From the NCBI RefSeq assembly GCF_965213555.1, contig NZ_OZ243890.1, positions 1,426,001 through 1,490,000 on the forward strand: 64,000 nt of DNA. The letters are read 5' to 3'. A program made the translations under genes and the position numbers. This DNA is from Acuticoccus sp965213555. Its GTDB lineage: Bacteria > Pseudomonadota > Alphaproteobacteria > Rhizobiales > Amorphaceae. Shown here piece by piece: positions 41,778 to 50,500 of the stretch (position 1 is its first letter; each line of letters begins with the position of its first letter). The notes beneath the pieces are model-generated. The model ran no database searches, was not told where the DNA came from, and was given only the letters and a program-made list of their open reading frames with translations.

Positions 41778-44644
41778 GGTTCACCATGCATGTCGACGCC
41801 GCGAGCGGCGGCGATCGGGCGCATCCTCGCGCCGCCCGTGCCGCGATGGTCGGCGCCGTCCTCCTCGCCGCGATCGCCGGGGATGCGGCGGCGCAGGCCC
41901 CGTTCCGGATCGGCGAGCCGACGGACGCCGCGCCAAAGGCCACGGTCGACACCACGGCTGCGCCGGACGGTCTGGCCCCGCAACGGGCGCCGCGCGACGC
42001 GGCACTACTTGGGTTGACCGCGCCGCGTGGGTCTGCCCAGGCTGCGCCGCTGCGCCTTCCCGCTCCGCCCGCGGCGCTGCCGGACGTCGCACGGCCGCTC
42101 ACGGGATCGTTCGCTCGCCCGGTCCCGTTCGATGTGGATGGCGACGGTGCCGCTTCTGCCACGGTGCTGCCGAACAACCGCCAGCAGAACGTGTCCCGCC
42201 CGTCCACCACGATCTCGTCGCTGGCGAACGGCGCTGAACGACCCGACGCGGTCCCCCTCAACGCGCTGAGCGCACCGGAGCGGCGGGAGCTGGTCCGCAT
42301 CCTTCGCGAGGACGCCGGAACGGTGCGCGAGCTGCGGGTCGTCGTCGACGGCGAGGCGCAGTCCGCCGAGCCCATCGTCGACCGCCCCATCGTGCCAGAC
42401 CGGACGCTGCGGCTCGACGGCGAGGTCGCCGCGAGCTCGTGGACGGTGTTCCTGTCGACGTCCGAGGCAGCGCGTGGCGGCACGCTGTCGGTGGCGTTCA
42501 CCAACTCCGTCCTCGTCCTGCCGGAGGCCTCGCGGCTGCGCGTCCTCCTCAACGGGCGGCTGATCGCGCAGACCGCGATCGATTCGCCCGACCGCACGAA
42601 GGTGATCGTGCTTCCCGTCCCGGCCGAGCTCCTGCGCACCGGCGAGAACGCCGTGCGGCTCGAGGCGGACATGCGCCATCGCATCGACTGCTCGGTCGAG
42701 GCGACCTACGAGCTGTGGACGCGCATCGACACGCGCCTCACAGGCTTCTCCGCAGACGGCCGCGCGCCAGCACTCGCCGGGCTCTCCGACCTGCCGGCGG
42801 TGGGCGTTGGGACCACCGGCGCGACGCGCGTGCGTGTCCTCGTACCGCGGCCTGGCGATCCCGCCGACACCGCGCGCGTCCTGCGCGCCGCACAGGCCAT
42901 CGCGCTGCGCGGGCGCTTCGTGCAGCCCCTCGTGGAGGTGGTCCAGCCCGGTACGGAACTTGCGACGGTGCCCGGCACGGTGAACCTCGTCGTCGGCTCC
43001 TACGAGGCCCTGCGCCGCACCGTTCCTGCGGTGCCGAACTCCGCGAGCCAGGCACCGTTCGTCGACCTCGTCGACGGCCCGATGGGTCCGACGGTGATCA
43101 TCAGCGGACCGACCGAGCGCGACGTCGAGGCAGCCCTTGCGCACTTCGAGACGCCGGCGCGCACCGCGACCGAGGGTGGAGGGATCGAAGCGACCCCGCC
43201 TTGGCTCGTGCCAGGGGCCGCGCGCATCGAGAGCGCCGACGAGGTGACGCTGCGCGAGGCGGGGCTCGGCGACCTCGACTTCTCAGGCCGTCGCTTCCGC
43301 ACTGCCTTCAATGTGACCCTCCCCGCGGACTTCTACGCGTCCGCGTATGGCGAGGCGACGCTGCTCCTCGACGCGGCGTACTCGCGCACCATCGAGCCGA
43401 GCAGCCAGCTCACCGTGTTCGTCAACGGCGTCCCATCGACGTCGGTGAGCTTCACCTCCTCCAACGGCAGGCGCTTCGAGAGCTATCCCGTGCACCTCGG
43501 CATGCAGGCGTTCCGGCCGGGCATCAACACCGTGGAGCTCGCCGCCGAGCTCGACGCCGAGGCGGACCGCGCGTGCCTGCCGGGCGGCACCGTCCCCACG
43601 GAGGACCGCTTCGTCCTGTTCGCCTCGACGCGCCTCGCCTTCCCCGAGTTCGCGCGCATCGGACAGCTCCCCAACCTCGCCTCGTTCGCCACGAACGGCT
43701 TTCCCTACCCGCTGTCGCCCGAGCCGGTGCGGGTGCGCGTCGGCGGCGCCTCCCTCGACACGCTCGGCGCGGCTGGCACGCTGTTCGCCCGCCTCGCGGT
43801 GAGCCGCGGCGCGGCGCTCTCCGTCGACCTGGTGGAGGACGTCGGCCCCTGGCGGGACGCTGGCGTCGTGGTGGTCGCGCCGCTCCCCGAGGTGCCGAGC
43901 CAGGTGCTGCAGGCGACGGACGTTGCCGACGTGATCCCGGCCAACTGGCTGTCCACGATGCCTGCTGGGGCGGCGGGCGACGAGCCGGAGGGGCTGGAGC
44001 GCTACGACGCCATCCTGCGCCGACTGCGGCAACAGCTTCGTCAGGAGGACGTCCCCGTCGACCGAGGCACGCCTGGGGTCGCCGAGCCCGTCCCGCCTCC
44101 CCTGGAGGACGTCGCGGACCGCGGCGAGCGTTGGTTCGACGACCTGTCCGGTGGCGACGGGCTTTCCGGCCTCGTCGCGAGTTCGGTCCGTCGGCTGCGT
44201 GCCGCGCTCGACCTCGAGCTCGACCGTGGGACGACGACCGTGGGCGAGGCGTTCACGGCACCGCTCGTCGCACCGGACAGCACGCTCGTCATGGCACAGG
44301 CGCCGGCGCCGGCGGGCGACCGTGCGGCGTGGACGCTCGTCACCGCGCCGACCGCCGAGTTGTTGTCGACCTCCCTCGCGGCACTCACTGCAGCCGATGT
44401 GTGGGAGCGCATCGATGGGCGCGTTACGGCCTACGCCCTCGAGACCAATGAGGTCGAGGTCATCCCAGTGGAGCGGGTCAGCTACATCGCCACGCTGCCG
44501 CTGTCCTTCACCAACATCCGCCTCATCGCAGCCAACTGGTTCTCGCTCAACAACGGCGTCTACGCCATCGCGCTGGTCATCGTCGCGCTGGCCTTCGGCG
44601 TTCTGTCGAGGTTCCTCGTGCGCCCCCTCGGACGACGCAACTGA
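41774..44644 (+). CDS. bcsB: Cellulose biosynthesis regulator BcsB
   Basis: Periplasmic partner of BcsA that guides the glucan, anchored by one C-terminal helix. 956 residues from GTG 41774 (ATG 41786 also possible). It has a signal segment around residues 22-42 (VGAVLLAAIAGDAAAQ), a ~90-residue proline/alanine linker, then the carbohydrate-binding and flavodoxin-like repeats (SSWTVFLSTSEAARGGTLSVAF, ENAVRLEADMRHRIDCSVEATYELWTRI, DRACLPGG). The terminal helix is GVYAIALVIVALAFGVLSRFLV followed by a basic tail. It overlaps bcsA and ends at a terminator-like hairpin. Longer than enteric BcsB (~780) because of the linker and a C-terminal acidic insertion. Confidence 0.93.
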   Translation: MRFTMHVDAASGGDRAHPRAARAAMVGAVLLAAIAGDAAAQAPFRIGEPTDAAPKATVDTTAAPDGLAPQRAPRDAALLGLTAPRGSAQAAPLRLPAPPAALPDVARPLTGSFARPVPFDVDGDGAASATVLPNNRQQNVSRPSTTISSLANGAERPDAVPLNALSAPERRELVRILREDAGTVRELRVVVDGEAQSAEPIVDRPIVPDRTLRLDGEVAASSWTVFLSTSEAARGGTLSVAFTNSVLVLPEASRLRVLLNGRLIAQTAIDSPDRTKVIVLPVPAELLRTGENAVRLEADMRHRIDCSVEATYELWTRIDTRLTGFSADGRAPALAGLSDLPAVGVGTTGATRVRVLVPRPGDPADTARVLRAAQAIALRGRFVQPLVEVVQPGTELATVPGTVNLVVGSYEALRRTVPAVPNSASQAPFVDLVDGPMGPTVIISGPTERDVEAALAHFETPARTATEGGGIEATPPWLVPGAARIESADEVTLREAGLGDLDFSGRRFRTAFNVTLPADFYASAYGEATLLLDAAYSRTIEPSSQLTVFVNGVPSTSVSFTSSNGRRFESYPVHLGMQAFRPGINTVELAAELDAEADRACLPGGTVPTEDRFVLFASTRLAFPEFARIGQLPNLASFATNGFPYPLSPEPVRVRVGGASLDTLGAAGTLFARLAVSRGAALSVDLVEDVGPWRDAGVVVVAPLPEVPSQVLQATDVADVIPANWLSTMPAGAAGDEPEGLERYDAILRRLRQQLRQEDVPVDRGTPGVAEPVPPPLEDVADRGERWFDDLSGGDGLSGLVASSVRRLRAALDLELDRGTTTVGEAFTAPLVAPDSTLVMAQAPAPAGDRAAWTLVTAPTAELLSTSLAALTAADVWERIDGRVTAYALETNEVEVIPVERVSYIATLPLSFTNIRLIAANWFSLNNGVYAIALVIVALAFGVLSRFLVRPLGRRN

Positions 44645-44673
44645 CGGGCCGCGCCCCGGGGAGCGGCCCGTTT
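44645..44673 (+). terminator. Terminator-like hairpin after bcsB
   Basis: CGGGCCGC (44645-44652) pairs with GCGGCCCG (44663-44670), directly followed by TTT. It starts at the base after the bcsB stop. It separates bcsAB from the TPR gene, which then has its own AT-rich upstream stretch (GTTAACTATATT near 44699). Confidence 0.65.
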
Positions 44674-44754
44674 CGCCGCCCGCGTGAATCCATCGTACGT
44701 TAACTATATTCGGCGAGCCTCGGGCACGGTACCATGCCTGGGATCGGTCGCCAT

Positions 44755-44827
44755 CATCCGCGCCACCGCGGATGGACGTTGGGGATGCATCCATCCGCGC
44801 CGCCGCGGATGGATGTCGGGGATGCGT
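44755..44827 (+). repeat. Two tandem ~37-bp units upstream of the TPR gene
   Basis: Two near-identical units, each with ATCCGCGCC-x-CCGCGGATGGA followed by GGGGATGC. Each holds its own inverted repeat (ATCCGCG/CGCGGAT). They lie between the bcsB hairpin and the chosen TPR start and could form RNA hairpins in the leader. Confidence 0.7.
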
Positions 44828-44896
44828 CGCGGGGTTCGGATGGTTCGACAACGTGGGACGACCGACGACGTCGCACCGCCAGCGCGGTACGAGACG

Positions 44897-47650
44897 ATGG
44901 ACGGTCCGGCAAGGCTCGTGCGACGGATGGGGGGCAGGCTGTGGCGGGCCCCCCGCGGCGTGCAAAGGGTGCCGGTGCGACCGGTGATCCTGGGCGCGAT
45001 TGCCGCGCTGTCCCTCGGCTTCGTGCTCGATGTCGGACCGTGGACGCTTGTAAGCGGTCCGTTGCTCGGTCCCGCCGACGCACAGGAGGCGGCCCCCCCC
45101 GCCCCTGCAGCCCCTTCAGCCCCGCCGTTGGCCCTGCAGCTGCCACCCGGTGCCGGCCTCGCCGAGCCCTCCGAGGCCGACCGCGCGGCGCTGCGCTACT
45201 TCGCTCGCGAGGGCGACGTCGAGCGGCTGGAGGCGGAGCTGCGCCGCCTGCGCAGCCTTTATCCCGGGTGGCAACCGCCCTCGGACCTCCTCGATCCCGG
45301 CGCCGAGGACGCCGAGCTCCAGCGGGTCTACAACCTCGTCGGTCGCCAGGAGTACGCGGCGGCGCGCCAGGCGCTCGCCGAGCGCCAGCAGCGCGACCCG
45401 TCCTTCGTCCCACCCGACCGCCTCGTCACGCTGCTCGACCTTGCGGACGCGCGCCTGCGCCTGCGCGAGGCTTCGGAGGTGGACAACTTCCGGCGCGTCC
45501 TCGCCATCGGCCGGGAGAACGAGGCAATCCTCACGTGCGAGGATCCCGACTCGCTGTGGCGTGTTGCCGAGGCATTCGCCCGGACCGAGCGGCCACAGCG
45601 CGCCTACGACGCGTACGCCTACGTGATCACCAACTGCACGGATCAGGCAGTGCGCGCCTCGACGCTGCAGAAGGCGGCCGGCGAGGTCGACGTCGCGCCA
45701 CTCACGCAGCTCTTCGCGCTCGGCGACACCGGAGGCGAGGGCGCCGACGCGTTCGAGGCCGCGCGGCTCGACATCATCCGCGCGGCCGTGGCGCGGGCGG
45801 GCGAGGCGGGTGGCGAGGGATCGGCGATCCCGCCCGAGTGGCTCGACCTCCTCGCCGAGTTCGCCCGCACGGGGGTGAACCTCGAGGACGCCATGCTGAT
45901 CGGCTACTACCTCTACCGGCAGGGCAGCCCGGTGGAGGCCGCGCAGTGGTTCCGCTTCGCCCTCGACGCGGGGCTCGGCGCGGACGCGGCGGAGGGCTAC
46001 ATCGTCGCGCTGCGGGCGACCGGGGATCGCGAGGATGCCGCGCTGGCGCGCGAGGTGGCCTACCAGTGGCGGGAGGAGACCCCGGAGCTGATGGAGGCCT
46101 ACCTCGATGCGGTGTCGACGATCCTTACCGCGGACGCCCGCGGCCAGACGTCGCTGGCGGACGTCGAGCAGCCCATCGTCGACCGCTTCGTCCCCGTCGT
46201 CATCGCGCAGCGCGACCCGAACGGGGCCCAGGCCCTCGGCTGGTACGCGTTCAACACGTGCCAGTTCATCATCGCCGAGGAGTGGTTCATATCCTCGGCG
46301 AACTGGGTGCCCACCGAGGCCGCGGTCTACGGTCTTGCGCTGACCCGCCTGCGCCTCGGCGATGAGGAGGGATTCAGGGACGTCGTCGGAGAGTGGGGTC
46401 CGCTCTACGCCTCCGTGGCCTCGCTGGCGAGCGGCGGTGAGGCGCTCGACCCGGCAGACCCCGTGACCGGCGGGCGGGACGACCCGACCGACGAGGTCGG
46501 CGTCGATTCGGTGATCTGCGATCCCGAGGAGCGCGAGCGGCTCCGCCAGCTCATCGTCGACGATCAGGACCGCGCCAACGACGGACCGCTCACCTTCACC
46601 GAGGCCGGCTCGCTCACCGCGGCCGGTCGCGCCGGCGACGACCGCACCGACGCAGGGACCCTTCGGGCCATCGCGCGTGGCTCTGCGGTCATCAGCCCAC
46701 GTCCGCCGCGACCCGAAGGACTGCGGACGGTCCAGGCGCCGGTTCCAACGCCGAACGCTGAGCCGACGCCGGGTGCCGACGATCGCTCCGAGAGCGCCGT
46801 CCGCCGGCGCGCGCTGGAGCGCGATCCTCGGTTCAGGGACACCCGCGACAGGACGACGGTGCGGCGGAGCAGGCTGCGCCGCAGCGAGGCGCAGCCGGAC
46901 CGCGCTGGAACGGTGGTGCGGGGGACGGACAGGACGGCTCCGAGCGACCCTTCCACCGTGGAACGGCGCGTGCGCGGCGACGCCGGCGTCGACGCCGAGG
47001 TCCGCCGCATCGTAAGCCGTCCGCGCGGCTCGCCGCGGTCCCCTGGGGCGCCGGGGGGCACGGCAGCGCAGCGTGCGCTCACCGCGAACGCGTTCTCCCG
47101 CTGCGTCGCGCTCACCGATCGTGGCATCGCCGACGGCACGCTGACCGCCACCGACGCCTCCGCTCGCGGCTTCTGCCTCCTCCAGCTGCGCCGCCCGGTG
47201 GAGGCGGCTCAGGCCTTCCAGCTCGCCAGGGCGCGCTCGCGGGCAGACACCAGCGCGGCGGCCGATGCGGTGTACGGCGCCACGCTGTCGCTCATCGCGG
47301 CCGACCTCACCGCAGAAGCGGGCGTGGCTGCAACCGCTGTGCCGCTGTCGCGTCCCCGTCGCACGGAGCTCCAGATCGCCCTCCTGACCCAGCGGGCCAT
47401 CGCCGCGAACCGCGATGGGCGCTCCATCGAGGCGTTGCACCACCTCGACCAACGCAACCGCATCGCTCCGCTGCAAAAGGACCTGATGCTGCTGCAAGGC
47501 TTCGCCTACCGCGACGCCGGCGACCTGCGCTCCGCGGCACGCCTCTTCCGGGCGCTCGACAGGGCCGGCTCGACGGCCGAGACGCGTCGAGCGCTCGCCG
47601 TCCTCGCCAACCAGGGCAACGACGACCGGCTCGTCGTCCTGCCGCGCTGA
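44897..47650 (+). CDS. Large TPR-repeat protein of the cellulose locus
   Basis: 917 residues from ATG 44897; the frame is open further upstream to a GTG at 44684 but there crosses the tandem repeat, so the later start is preferred. One N-terminal hydrophobic segment (~residues 28-48, VRPVILGAIAALSLGFVLDV) is either a signal or an anchor. Mature parts are helical TPR/SEL1-like repeats (residues ~75-500, with YGLALTRLRLGDEEG) and a second block near the end (~760-910, FCLLQLRRPVEAAQAFQLA, GFAYRDAGDLRSAARLFRAL). They are separated by a disordered Arg/Pro/Asp linker. It probably corresponds to the periplasmic TPR part of BcsC-like export scaffolds; no barrel domain is present, so it is not a full BcsC. 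Confidence 0.8.
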   Translation: MDGPARLVRRMGGRLWRAPRGVQRVPVRPVILGAIAALSLGFVLDVGPWTLVSGPLLGPADAQEAAPPAPAAPSAPPLALQLPPGAGLAEPSEADRAALRYFAREGDVERLEAELRRLRSLYPGWQPPSDLLDPGAEDAELQRVYNLVGRQEYAAARQALAERQQRDPSFVPPDRLVTLLDLADARLRLREASEVDNFRRVLAIGRENEAILTCEDPDSLWRVAEAFARTERPQRAYDAYAYVITNCTDQAVRASTLQKAAGEVDVAPLTQLFALGDTGGEGADAFEAARLDIIRAAVARAGEAGGEGSAIPPEWLDLLAEFARTGVNLEDAMLIGYYLYRQGSPVEAAQWFRFALDAGLGADAAEGYIVALRATGDREDAALAREVAYQWREETPELMEAYLDAVSTILTADARGQTSLADVEQPIVDRFVPVVIAQRDPNGAQALGWYAFNTCQFIIAEEWFISSANWVPTEAAVYGLALTRLRLGDEEGFRDVVGEWGPLYASVASLASGGEALDPADPVTGGRDDPTDEVGVDSVICDPEERERLRQLIVDDQDRANDGPLTFTEAGSLTAAGRAGDDRTDAGTLRAIARGSAVISPRPPRPEGLRTVQAPVPTPNAEPTPGADDRSESAVRRRALERDPRFRDTRDRTTVRRSRLRRSEAQPDRAGTVVRGTDRTAPSDPSTVERRVRGDAGVDAEVRRIVSRPRGSPRSPGAPGGTAAQRALTANAFSRCVALTDRGIADGTLTATDASARGFCLLQLRRPVEAAQAFQLARARSRADTSAAADAVYGATLSLIAADLTAEAGVAATAVPLSRPRRTELQIALLTQRAIAANRDGRSIEALHHLDQRNRIAPLQKDLMLLQGFAYRDAGDLRSAARLFRALDRAGSTAETRRALAVLANQGNDDRLVVLPR

Positions 47651-47683
47651 CCTTGCGCGGGAGCAGCGCTTCCGGTCCGCGCC

Positions 47684-48550
47684 TCAGACGAGGAGCCGCC
47701 CCTCGGCGACCAGCACGGCGGTCCCGCTGAGGTCGACGGCGGTCAACGAGCCTCCTGCCAGCGTCAGCGCGAGGCCGATCCCGGAGGGGCGGCCCATCTC
47801 GACGCCCTGCGTGATGGCGAACTCGGTGCGCCCCTCGCCGAGCCGGTCGGTCCTGGCGATGAGCGCCGCGAGGCCAACCGCGGCCGAGCCCGTCGCTGGA
47901 TCCTCGGCGACGCCATGGGTCGGCGCGAACATGCGGGCTCGCAGGGTGTTCGGCCCGGTCCGCACCGCCAGGAACACGCCGTCCGCGCCGGCGGGGAAGG
48001 CGTCCCAGTGCCCCATGGCGGCGGCAGCTCGAGCGAGCGCGTCGAGGGAGGCAAGGGGCACCAGGGTGAAGCGCGGGCCGCTCGTCCCAACCACCGGCGC
48101 GTGCCAGTCCGTCGCGAGGTCATCCGGCTCGAGCGACAGGGCGGACGCAACCGCCGCAAGGTCCAACGGCGTGTCCTCGAGCGTCGGCACCCGCGGCGCC
48201 GTGACCGTGGCGAGCCCCAGCGGGCCGGGCGCGACCTCGCACACCGCCAGCCCCGCCTTCAGCTCCAGCCGCACGTTCGCCAGTCCGCGCAGCCGCGCGA
48301 GCGCCACGGCGGTCCCCAGCGTCGGATGGCCCGCGAAGGGCATCTCGGCCTTCGGCGTGAAGATGCGCGCCGCTGCGGTGTTGTCCGCGTCCGCCGGCCG
48401 CTTGACGAACACCGTCTCCGACAGGTTGAACTCGCCGGCAATCGCTTGCATCGCGGCAGCGTCGAGCTCGTCCGCCTCGAACACCACGGCGAGCGGGTTG
48501 CCGGCAAGCGGACGATGGGTGAAGACGTCGAGGATCTGGTAGGGTCGCAT
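47684..48550 (-). CDS. PhzF family isomerase/epimerase
   Basis: 288 residues from ATG 48550, two-lobed diaminopimelate-epimerase-like fold. The catalytic glutamate is Glu45 in NLSETVFV; AGHPTLGT (73-80) and THGVAEDPATGSAAVG are the family's binding loops. PhzF itself isomerises a phenazine precursor, but most members, including this lone gene, have unknown substrates. It is convergent with the TPR gene (33 bp) and divergent from the lytic transglycosylase gene. Confidence 0.92.
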   Translation of the reverse strand: MRPYQILDVFTHRPLAGNPLAVVFEADELDAAAMQAIAGEFNLSETVFVKRPADADNTAAARIFTPKAEMPFAGHPTLGTAVALARLRGLANVRLELKAGLAVCEVAPGPLGLATVTAPRVPTLEDTPLDLAAVASALSLEPDDLATDWHAPVVGTSGPRFTLVPLASLDALARAAAAMGHWDAFPAGADGVFLAVRTGPNTLRARMFAPTHGVAEDPATGSAAVGLAALIARTDRLGEGRTEFAITQGVEMGRPSGIGLALTLAGGSLTAVDLSGTAVLVAEGRLLV

Positions 48551-48615
48551 GGGGCCTCCGCGGTGCGCCCCGAGCGTGATCCCCAAGGCATCGCACAGGT
48601 CAAGGTGGCGTCCTG

Positions 48616-49419
48616 ATGATCCGCTTCCGCTTCCTCCTGATGGTCCTCGGCCTCGCGTTGGGACCGGCTGCGGCGGCTCCGTGCGGCGACGGCCCGGCCG
48701 GGTTCGCCGCCTGGCTCGCCGACTTCAAGGACCGAGCCATGCGCGAGGGGGTGAGCGCGCGGACCGTCGAGCGCGCCCTCGGCGACGTGTCGTACTCGAA
48801 GCGGGTGATCGGCTTCGACAGGAACCAGAAGTCCTTCCGCCTCTCCTTCGACGAGTTCTGGCGCCGCCGCGTCGACCGCCGCATGATCGAGCGCGGACGA
48901 CGCTACCTTGCCGACCAACGCGCGATGATCGAGCGCATCGAGGCGCGCTACGGCGTGCCCGGGCCCATCCTCGTCGCGGTGTGGGCGCTCGAGACCGGCT
49001 TCGGCCGCGACGTCGGCTCGCTGCCGATCATGCGCTCTCTGGCGACCCTCGCCTACGACTGCCGTCGCTCGGAGTTCTTCACGGGCGAGCTCCTCGCCGC
49101 GCTCAAGATCGTCGACCGAGGCGACATGCGGCCGGAGGCGATGGTGGGCGCGTGGGCCGGCGAGATCGGTCAGACGCAGTTCCTCGCCGAGCGCTACCTG
49201 AACTACGCGGTGGACTTCGACGGGGACGGTCGACGCGACCTGATGCGCTCGGTGCCGGACGTCCTCGCCTCGACGGCGAACTGGTTCTCCCGTCAGGGCT
49301 GGCGCCGCGGTGCGGCTTGGAGCCCAGGGACGGCGAACTACCGAATCATCGCGCAGTGGAACCGCGCCGACGTGTACCAGCGGACCATCGCCCGGCTGGC
49401 CGACGAGCTCGCCCGCTGA
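48616..49419 (+). CDS. Lytic murein transglycosylase, MltB (SLT_2) family
   Basis: 267 residues with a signal peptide (residues 1-21, ending AAAAPCG; Cys23 is not in a proper lipobox). The catalytic glutamate is Glu126 in AVWALETGFG, and AGEIGQTQFLAERYLNYAVDFDGDG is the conserved MltB substrate-side block (normally AGAMGQ-QFMP). It cleaves peptidoglycan glycan strands to 1,6-anhydro ends. It is shorter than E. coli MltB (~360) because it lacks the C-terminal peptidoglycan-binding domain. It is the last clear gene before the AT-rich island. Confidence 0.93.
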   Translation: MIRFRFLLMVLGLALGPAAAAPCGDGPAGFAAWLADFKDRAMREGVSARTVERALGDVSYSKRVIGFDRNQKSFRLSFDEFWRRRVDRRMIERGRRYLADQRAMIERIEARYGVPGPILVAVWALETGFGRDVGSLPIMRSLATLAYDCRRSEFFTGELLAALKIVDRGDMRPEAMVGAWAGEIGQTQFLAERYLNYAVDFDGDGRRDLMRSVPDVLASTANWFSRQGWRRGAAWSPGTANYRIIAQWNRADVYQRTIARLADELAR

Positions 49420-49439
49420 GCGAGCGTCCGGTCTAGAGC

Positions 49440-50500
49440 GGACCGCTGTGTAGCCTGTCAAGCGGACGTCGCCTCGCTTTCCTAACGCACTCACACATGA
49501 AGACGATAAGTCATACTGTTAGTCATCTGTCGTGTCGTCCTTCCGAAGGACGATTTCGACATAAGCGTCAATCAGATGAAGAAAGTCTAGCATTCGACCA
49601 GAAGCGACTGCACGAGCTCACGATGATGGAACATGTGGCCCTCGAACAAGCCTGCGACAACTTAATCAGCGAGTCGTGCTTTCCGACGAATCTATCTTCT
49701 AGATGAGTCCAATGGTCTAGGAGCGGCGCGTTCCATGGCATCGCGTCAGACCGGTAACTGATGAGGTTGTGGCGGGGAAGCATCCGAACCCTATCACTCT
49801 CACCGCGATCGAGTATGGTATCAGCCCTTGGGATCTTACGTTCAAAGTCTTTGACGCTCGGCGAGACATCGCTAAAACACAGACCTACCTGAACCTGAAA
49901 TTCATACCATTTGAAGTCCGTTATGACGGTCCCTGAATGAGTTCTACATGTTGACCCTTTAGAATTATCGTCACTCGATCAGTGCAAAGTTCAATGACGT
50001 GCTTGCTCAGAATGTGCTGGATCGCCCGATCGATACGTCCTTCTCCAGCAACGTCGCTTAATCGTCTGATGTGTTCGATCCCAGCCAGCGCATCTTTGGC
50101 ACGATCCGCATCCATCGGGCACACGATCGGTCGTGCCGGCAGATCACATTCCATGCACTGAACTAAAGGCACCTCGTCCAAGGAATGTATCATAGCGACG
50201 CCACTTTCGCTTGGATGAGCGGCGCACCGGACGCGTTCGCGAGACGCGCACCGAGCAGTCGTGGGCGAGGTGGACGGCATGGGTGGCGACCTCTACACGG
50301 TTAACCCAGTCAACGGAGAGTTGATACGCATCCCCGTACTCGTCGCCCACGACCTCGCCAGGGAGGAGCTAGGCCCCGACGAAGCGGCCCGCTCGGCCCG
50401 GAGCGCGACCGCGCCACGCTGGCGCACCCCATCGACGGCCGCGCCAAGGTCGCGCCGATGGAACCGTCGGCCTCGTCCAACGTGCTGCCCGGTCCGAAAC
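49440..50500. other. AT-richer gap without convincing genes
   Basis: From ~49440 to ~50240 base composition drops to about half G+C, far below the rest of the window, and returns to high GC by 50340. On the plus strand three successive short frames carry protein-like stretches: ALEQACDNLISESC before 49706, RRIYLLDESNGLGAARSM around 49684-49740, and HPNPITLTAIEYGISPWDL around 49770-49830, open to a stop at 49936. They could be one decayed gene with frameshifts. I recognise no family. From 50261 another plus frame (LYTVNPVNGELIRIPVLVAHDL) runs until it becomes antisense to galE. No RNA gene or attachment site seen. Confidence 0.6.
49921..50193 (-). CDS. Hypothetical small protein in AT-rich island
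   Basis: A 90-residue frame from ATG 50193, reading MIHSLDEVPLVQC at the start and ending LKGQHVELIQGPS. It has an N-terminal pair of cysteines (CMEC) with another Cys ten residues on (IVCPMD) and a helical middle (RAKDALAGIEHIRRL). Codon use is AT-richer than its neighbours. I do not recognise a family; the C-terminal beta-like end is reminiscent of protein termini in recombinase-type genes but nothing firm. It may be a fragment of a larger lost gene or not coding at all. Confidence 0.3.
   Translation of the reverse strand: MIHSLDEVPLVQCMECDLPARPIVCPMDADRAKDALAGIEHIRRLSDVAGEGRIDRAIQHILSKHVIELCTDRVTIILKGQHVELIQGPS

Noticed and set aside
44755..44827. Tandem repeats upstream of the TPR gene as a CRISPR array
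   Set aside because: Only two adjoining units without spacers and no cas genes in the window.
49497..49706. 69-codon plus-strand ORF in the AT-rich island as a gene
   Set aside because: No recognisable sequence, weak ribosome site, and it is one of several short frames in the same decayed stretch.
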